Shown: positions 59,930 through 64,000 of the stretch, piece after piece
Position numbering within the stretch: position 1 is the first letter of the stretch
Layout: the number at the start of each line of letters is the position of its first letter
Origin: Chrysemys picta bellii
Taxonomy: Eukaryota > Chordata > Testudines > Emydidae
Assembly: GCF_011386835.1 (NCBI RefSeq)
Contig: NC_088794.1
Location: 64,700,506-64,764,505 of the forward strand
Direction: 5' to 3'
Length of the DNA: 64,000 bases
The notes under the pieces: generated by a model
Databases searched by the model: none
Seen by the model: only the letters and a program-made list of their open reading frames with translations
Told to the model about the DNA's origin: nothing
Program-made: the position numbers and the translations under genes

Positions 59930-61190
59930 CATAGCCTGGGGTTGGAATTCCCAAGCCACACTATACTGGAGACAGAGATCAATATCCATACAGTCAACTT
60001 CTCCAACACACTGACTCAGGATCTGTCCATCATGACAATTAGGAGAATCTCCAGATGGTCACTGGTCCAATTTACACAGCCAGACACAACTTGAACTTAA
60101 ATCTTTCAGCTGGTGTGTAGACACTGAATATGTCATAAAAACATTCCTAACGGGGTCTGATCCTCACCAACTACAAACTTAGATCAGGTCCTTCCAGCCA
60201 TCTGGTGAGTAAACCAACAACATTGGTCCATCGTTGGAAACTTGTGGTCTGAATGGCACATTGACCAGCTTCAGAACAAGTGCACTGGTAGGCTGGTAAG
60301 ACACCACTACCATGTGTTGATCATAAGCATGACATCCACTCCCTAACAATATCTGTCATTTAACCAGGGTGACCTCTGCAATCTATGACAGAGGAAACTG
60401 CAGAGTGGGAGATTAGAGTATCATTGGAAGAAGATAGATTCAAAATCTGATTCATTGCAACAAAAGGAGTTTGCATGATCCTGTGCCATAGGCATTAAGA
60501 AGTCATGTTTCTTCTCCACCATACAGACTCTGAAGAGTCATGACTATCATAAATGTCCAGGGTAGTGAATCATCTAACTAACCCAGACAGTCTCCATTTT
60601 TGCAAGGAGTTCTCATAGAACTCTGAAGATAAGTCCGACTTTATCTGATACAGTGTTGCTGGCACAGTGAACTTGGGGTAAGAAGAGGGAAACCAAGTAC
60701 CACCGCCTCACTACCAAGTTTGGGTTGGTCTCAAAGATGAAGGTTTTGACAGTGTTTGAAAAAAATCTGTCCTATTATGAGAGAGCTGAATCCTTACCCC
60801 TCAGACCTGGCTGTGGCCAGCAAGGTATCCCTGGCCTACTGTTGAAAGAGATATTTAATACTTCACTGGACAAGACAAGATACTAACAGCTCTTACATAT
60901 TGCTGTGTTCCAGCCTTTAACCAACATTAATGATCTTATCAAATATCACCCCATTTAGGTAAGGTGACTGAGAAGATGGTTGCAGACCATCTCCAATAGC
61001 ACTTAACCTCCTGGCAGCATTCAAGATGACTTCCAGTGAAGATTCAGACTGAATAAGCAACGAGAACTGTTAGTTGCACTGATGAGCAACCTCCTTCTTC
61101 CTAAGGACAAAGGTCAAACTACCAAACTAATACTTAGTTTTGTCAGTGGCCTTCAACTCTGTGGATCATGAGTAAGGCTAAGATCACAGG
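59930..61190 (+). mobile_element. L2/L3-type LINE fragment, sense, 5' reverse transcriptase part
   Basis: On the plus strand, KVTEKMVADHL (near 60965) matches the KVLEKVVAxQL motif upstream of the fingers. ELLVALMSNLLLPKDKGQ (about 61060-61115) matches the ETALVALxDDLLxAxDxG segment. SVAFNSVDHE (about 61145-61175) matches LSAAFDTVDHE with its catalytic-site aspartate changed to asparagine in this frame. The region 59930-60960 probably holds the endonuclease part but is heavily decayed. The order of motifs fixes the strand. Confidence 0.6.
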
Positions 61191-61800
61191 GAGGAAAAAA
61201 GGATATAAAGAGAATTAGAAATGTAAGTACTGTATTTTTACAACATTTTAGATAATAGTAAAATCTCTCATTCTCTATGCAACTTCCTGATATCACACAA
61301 ATAATACTGCATCTTATAGGAATGACAGAGTGAGCTTTGTTCTAAACAAACTGAATTTTTACTTAAGCAAGTTGTTGATTATGCTCCAATAACCTTTGTT
61401 GCAGCTTTCCAAACTAGGGTGAGTAGTCCCACTGAGTTGGCACTACACATGTGCAAAAGTTACGCATAGGTGTAAGTGTTTTAAGGACTGAAGGATATGT
61501 CAATGTAAGAATGCAGATATCTGTATTTGTTGATAACAAATTTTAAATATAATATTTCAAAATTTAATGATACATATGTAGAGTAATATTGATAGCATAA
61601 AAACTTCCATGTACAGATACTGAAACATTTGATATTTACAGTACTGTTAAAAATATGAATTTCTACAAGGAATCTGTTTGTACTGTATGTTGTATTTTGA
61701 GTACAGAATAATCTGAGTGTAAACCGAAATGACCTCTTGCTCCACACTTACACAATCAGTATGCTTTAACAGATACTCTCATTTAAAAATCATTTGTTAA
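61191..61800. other. Mostly unassigned DNA
   Basis: No gene recognised. About 61415-61490 (agggtgagtagtcccactg, then tacacatgtgcaaaagttac) is a half copy of the fold-back repeat type at 42.5 kb. Confidence 0.4.
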
Positions 61801-61802
61801 CA

Positions 61803-63941
61803 CAGAGTCATAAAAAGAGAGGACTGGAGGGGACCTCGAGAAGTCATCTAATCCATTTCCTTGTGCTAAGGGAGGACAAAGGATGCCTAGACCATCTCTG
61901 GCAGGCATTTAACCTGTTCTTAAAAACCTCCAGTGATGGGGATTCCACAACCTCCCTTGGAAGTCTTTTGCAGAATTTAAACTACCCTTATAGTTAGAAA
62001 GCTTTATCTAATATCTAATCTAAATTTCGTTTACTGCAGATTAAGCCTATTACTTCTTGTCCTACTTTCAGTGGACATGGAGAACAATTGATCACAATAC
62101 TCTTTAGAATAGCCCTTAAATATTTGAAGGCTATCGGTTCCTCCCTCAGTCTTTTCTCAGGACTAAATCTGGCTAGTTTAAACCTTTCCTCGTAGATCAG
62201 GGATTCTAAACCTTTTATCATTTTTGCTGCTCTTCTCTGAACTCCCTCCAATGTGTCCGCATCTTTCTTAAAGTGTGATGTCCAGACTGGATACAATCCT
62301 CCAGCTGTAGTCTCATAAGTGCTGACCAGAGCTGAACAATTATGTCCCGTGTCTTACATTAGACAGTCCTGTAAATACACCACAAAATATTAGCCTTTTT
62401 CACAACTGCATCACATTGTTGGCTCATATTCAAATTGTGACTCAGTATAACTCTGAGATCCTTTTCTGCAGTATTACCTCCGATGCAGTTATTCCCCATT
62501 TTGTAGTTTTGCATTTGATTTTTCCTTCCTTCATACTTGTCTTTATTGTATTTAATCTTGTTGACATCAGATCAGTTCTCCAATTTATCAAGGTAATTTT
62601 GAATTGTAATTCTGTCCTCCTTGCAACTCCTCCCAGCTTGGCGTCATCCCCAAATGTATAAGTAAACTCGCCACTCCATTACTCAAGTCATTAAAAATGT
62701 TGACTAGTACCATACCCAGGACAGATCTCTGTGGGACCCCACTAGATATGTCCTCCCAGTTTGACAGCATATCACTGATAACTACTCTTTGAATATGGCC
62801 CTTCAAACAGTTATGCACTCACCATATAGTAATTTCATCTAGAGCACATTTTCCTAGTTTGCTTATAAGAATGGCACGTGGGACTGTCAAAAGCCTTACT
62901 AAAATCTAGATAAGTCATGTCTACAGCTTTCCTCCTATCCACTATGTCAGTAACCCTGTCAAAGATAGAAATTAGGTTGGTTTGGCATTATCTGTTCTTG
63001 ACAAAATCATTTTTGGCTATTATTTGTTACTCTATTATCCTCTAGGTGCTTACAAAGCATTTAGTTTGACTAGTCTTTAATTCCCCTAGTCCTCTTTGTT
63101 CCCCTTTTACTGTGTTTGCCTTTCTCCAGTCCGTTAGGAGCTCACCCATCTTTCATTAGTTTTCAAAGATAATGGATAAAGTTACTGAGGCCTGGTCCCC
63201 ACTAAGTCCCCAAATCGGACTAAGGTACGCAAATTCAGCTACGTTAATAACGTAGCTGAATTCGAAGTACCTTAGTCCGAACTTACCGCGGTCCAGACGC
63301 GGCAGGAAGTCTCCCCCCGTCGATGCCGCGTACTCCTCTCGGCGAGCTGGAGTACCGGCGCCGACTGTGAGCACTTCCGGGATCGATCCGGGATCGATTT
63401 ATCGCGTCTTAACCAGACGCGATAAATCGATCCCAGAACATCGATGGCGTGCCGCCGGACCCGCCGGTAAGTGAAGACAAGGCCTAAGATTTCTTCAGCT
63501 ACTCCTTAAGTACCCTAGGATAAATTTAATCAGGATCTGTCTACATGAATATACCTAATTTCTTTAAATATTCTTTAACCTGTTCTTCCCCTATTCTGGC
63601 TTGTGTTACTTCTCCCTTGTTGTTAATATTAATTGTGTTATCATCTGGCCACAATTAACCTTTTTAGTAAAAAATGAAGCAAAATAGGCATTGAACACCT
63701 CAGCCTTCTTGATGTCATCTGTTATTAGCTCTCCTTCCCCGTTAAGTAGGGGCCCTACACTTTCCTTCATCTTTGTCTTTCTCTTAATGTATTTATAGAA
63801 CTCCTTCTTGTTGTCTTTTATGTCACTTGGTAGCTGTAACTCATTTTGTGCCTTAGCCTTTCTGATTTTATCCCTACATGCTCACACTATCTTTTTGTAT
63901 TCATCCTTAACAATTTGTCCATGTTTCCAATTAGGATTCCA
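61803..63941 (-). mobile_element. CR1 LINE, minus strand, 3' end through reverse transcriptase
   Basis: The 3' end lies at the left (gagaggactggaggggacct, then cgagaagtcatctaatcc). On the minus strand, frame 62296-62015 encodes the C-terminus (FKKDADTLEGVQRRAAKMIK, then LESLIYEER). Around 62660-62641 the palm motif reads FGDD where CR1 normally has FADD, both aspartates kept. Frame 62818-62588 has the motif SGVPQRSVLG (usual GVPQGSVLG). From 63500 to 63940 antisense text such as gatgtcatctgttattagct matches the upstream fingers region. Several frameshifts break it. The 296-bp MITE at 63189 interrupts it. Confidence 0.85.
63189..63484. mobile_element. CpG-rich double-hairpin Harbinger-type MITE inside CR1 (296 bp)
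   Basis: The left end is GGCCTGGTCCCCACTAAG; the right end, inward, is GGCCTTGTCTTCACTTAC. Flanks TGA (63186-63188) and TAA (63485-63487) fit a TTA/TAA-type duplication with one change. Inside, 63216-63279 is a near-perfect palindrome (cggactaaggtac... and its inverse), and 63390-63409 / 63415-63434 are perfect 20-bp inverted arms around taacc. It is far richer in CpG than its surroundings, so it is probably the youngest element here. Confidence 0.8.
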
Positions 63942-64000
63942 GTGGTCAGAGCCACGGTGGTCAGAGCCACAGTCAAGATCCCGCAAGTGTCAGAGCCAAG
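63942..64000. repeat. Short tandem repeat at the window edge
   Basis: gtggtcagagccac occurs at 63942-63955 and again at 63957-63970, then a partial related unit (agtgtcagagcca) near the end. It breaks the CR1 homology, so a minisatellite or another insertion starts here and continues past the window. Confidence 0.6.

Overview
This window looks like non-genic (intergenic or intronic) nuclear DNA of an amniote, most probably a turtle. The evidence is AT-rich background with no dense coding, CR1 LINEs as the best preserved retroelements, old L2/L3-type LINEs and MIR-type SINEs, Penelope-like and DIRS-like relics, and many short DNA transposons whose ends read like GGxxTGTCTACACT. The species assignment is inference from repeat content. 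I recognise no host gene, exon, tRNA or rRNA. The open frames are short and either fall inside transposon relics or look like chance.

Layout. 1-4 kb: unassigned DNA, then a minus-strand DIRS-like retrotransposon relic (RNase H and linker motifs) split by a GC-rich palindromic insert and by an 808-bp hAT element with a perfect 8-bp target duplication. 4.9-6.5 kb: L2 and CR1 pieces and a small hAT MITE. 8.2-9.2 kb: an element with inverted ends and a GA-rich core. 11.9-12.4 kb: a 411-bp hAT MITE with a perfect target duplication. 13.8-15.7 kb: minus-strand CR1 tails. 19.7-24.5 kb: fold-back repeats, a MIR-type SINE with a perfect 27-bp hairpin at its 5' edge, an L3/L2-like LINE on the minus strand with readable reverse transcriptase motifs, an L2 tail, a second MIR and a CR1 tail. 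26.9-30.7 kb: fold-back repeats, a Harbinger-type MITE and an antisense L2.

33.2-42.2 kb is a DNA transposon neighbourhood. It holds several Harbinger-type MITEs, a possible LTR, a Gypsy-like gag relic and a Penelope-like element whose 3' part occurs in inverted orientation on both sides of its GIY-YIG endonuclease region; that element is also interrupted by a 1.3-kb G-rich hAT. 45.05-49.16 kb holds a Tc1/mariner-like MITE and then the most informative locus: a 3,855-bp PIF/Harbinger relic bounded by TTA duplications. It carries a broken DDE transposase on the plus strand and a convergent Myb/SANT-like accessory ORF on the minus strand. 49.2-61.2 kb: MIR, L2, hAT, a Penelope-like 3' fragment, an antisense L2 tail and an L2/L3-type LINE. 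61.8-64.0 kb: a minus-strand CR1 of more than 2 kb, split by a CpG-rich double-hairpin MITE.

Nothing here works as a host operon or pathway. The interest is in transposon structure: a likely autonomous parent for the MITEs, nested insertions that give relative ages, decayed hammerhead-like motifs, and an unusual SINE hairpin. All family names come from recognising motifs and termini by eye; no database search was run.
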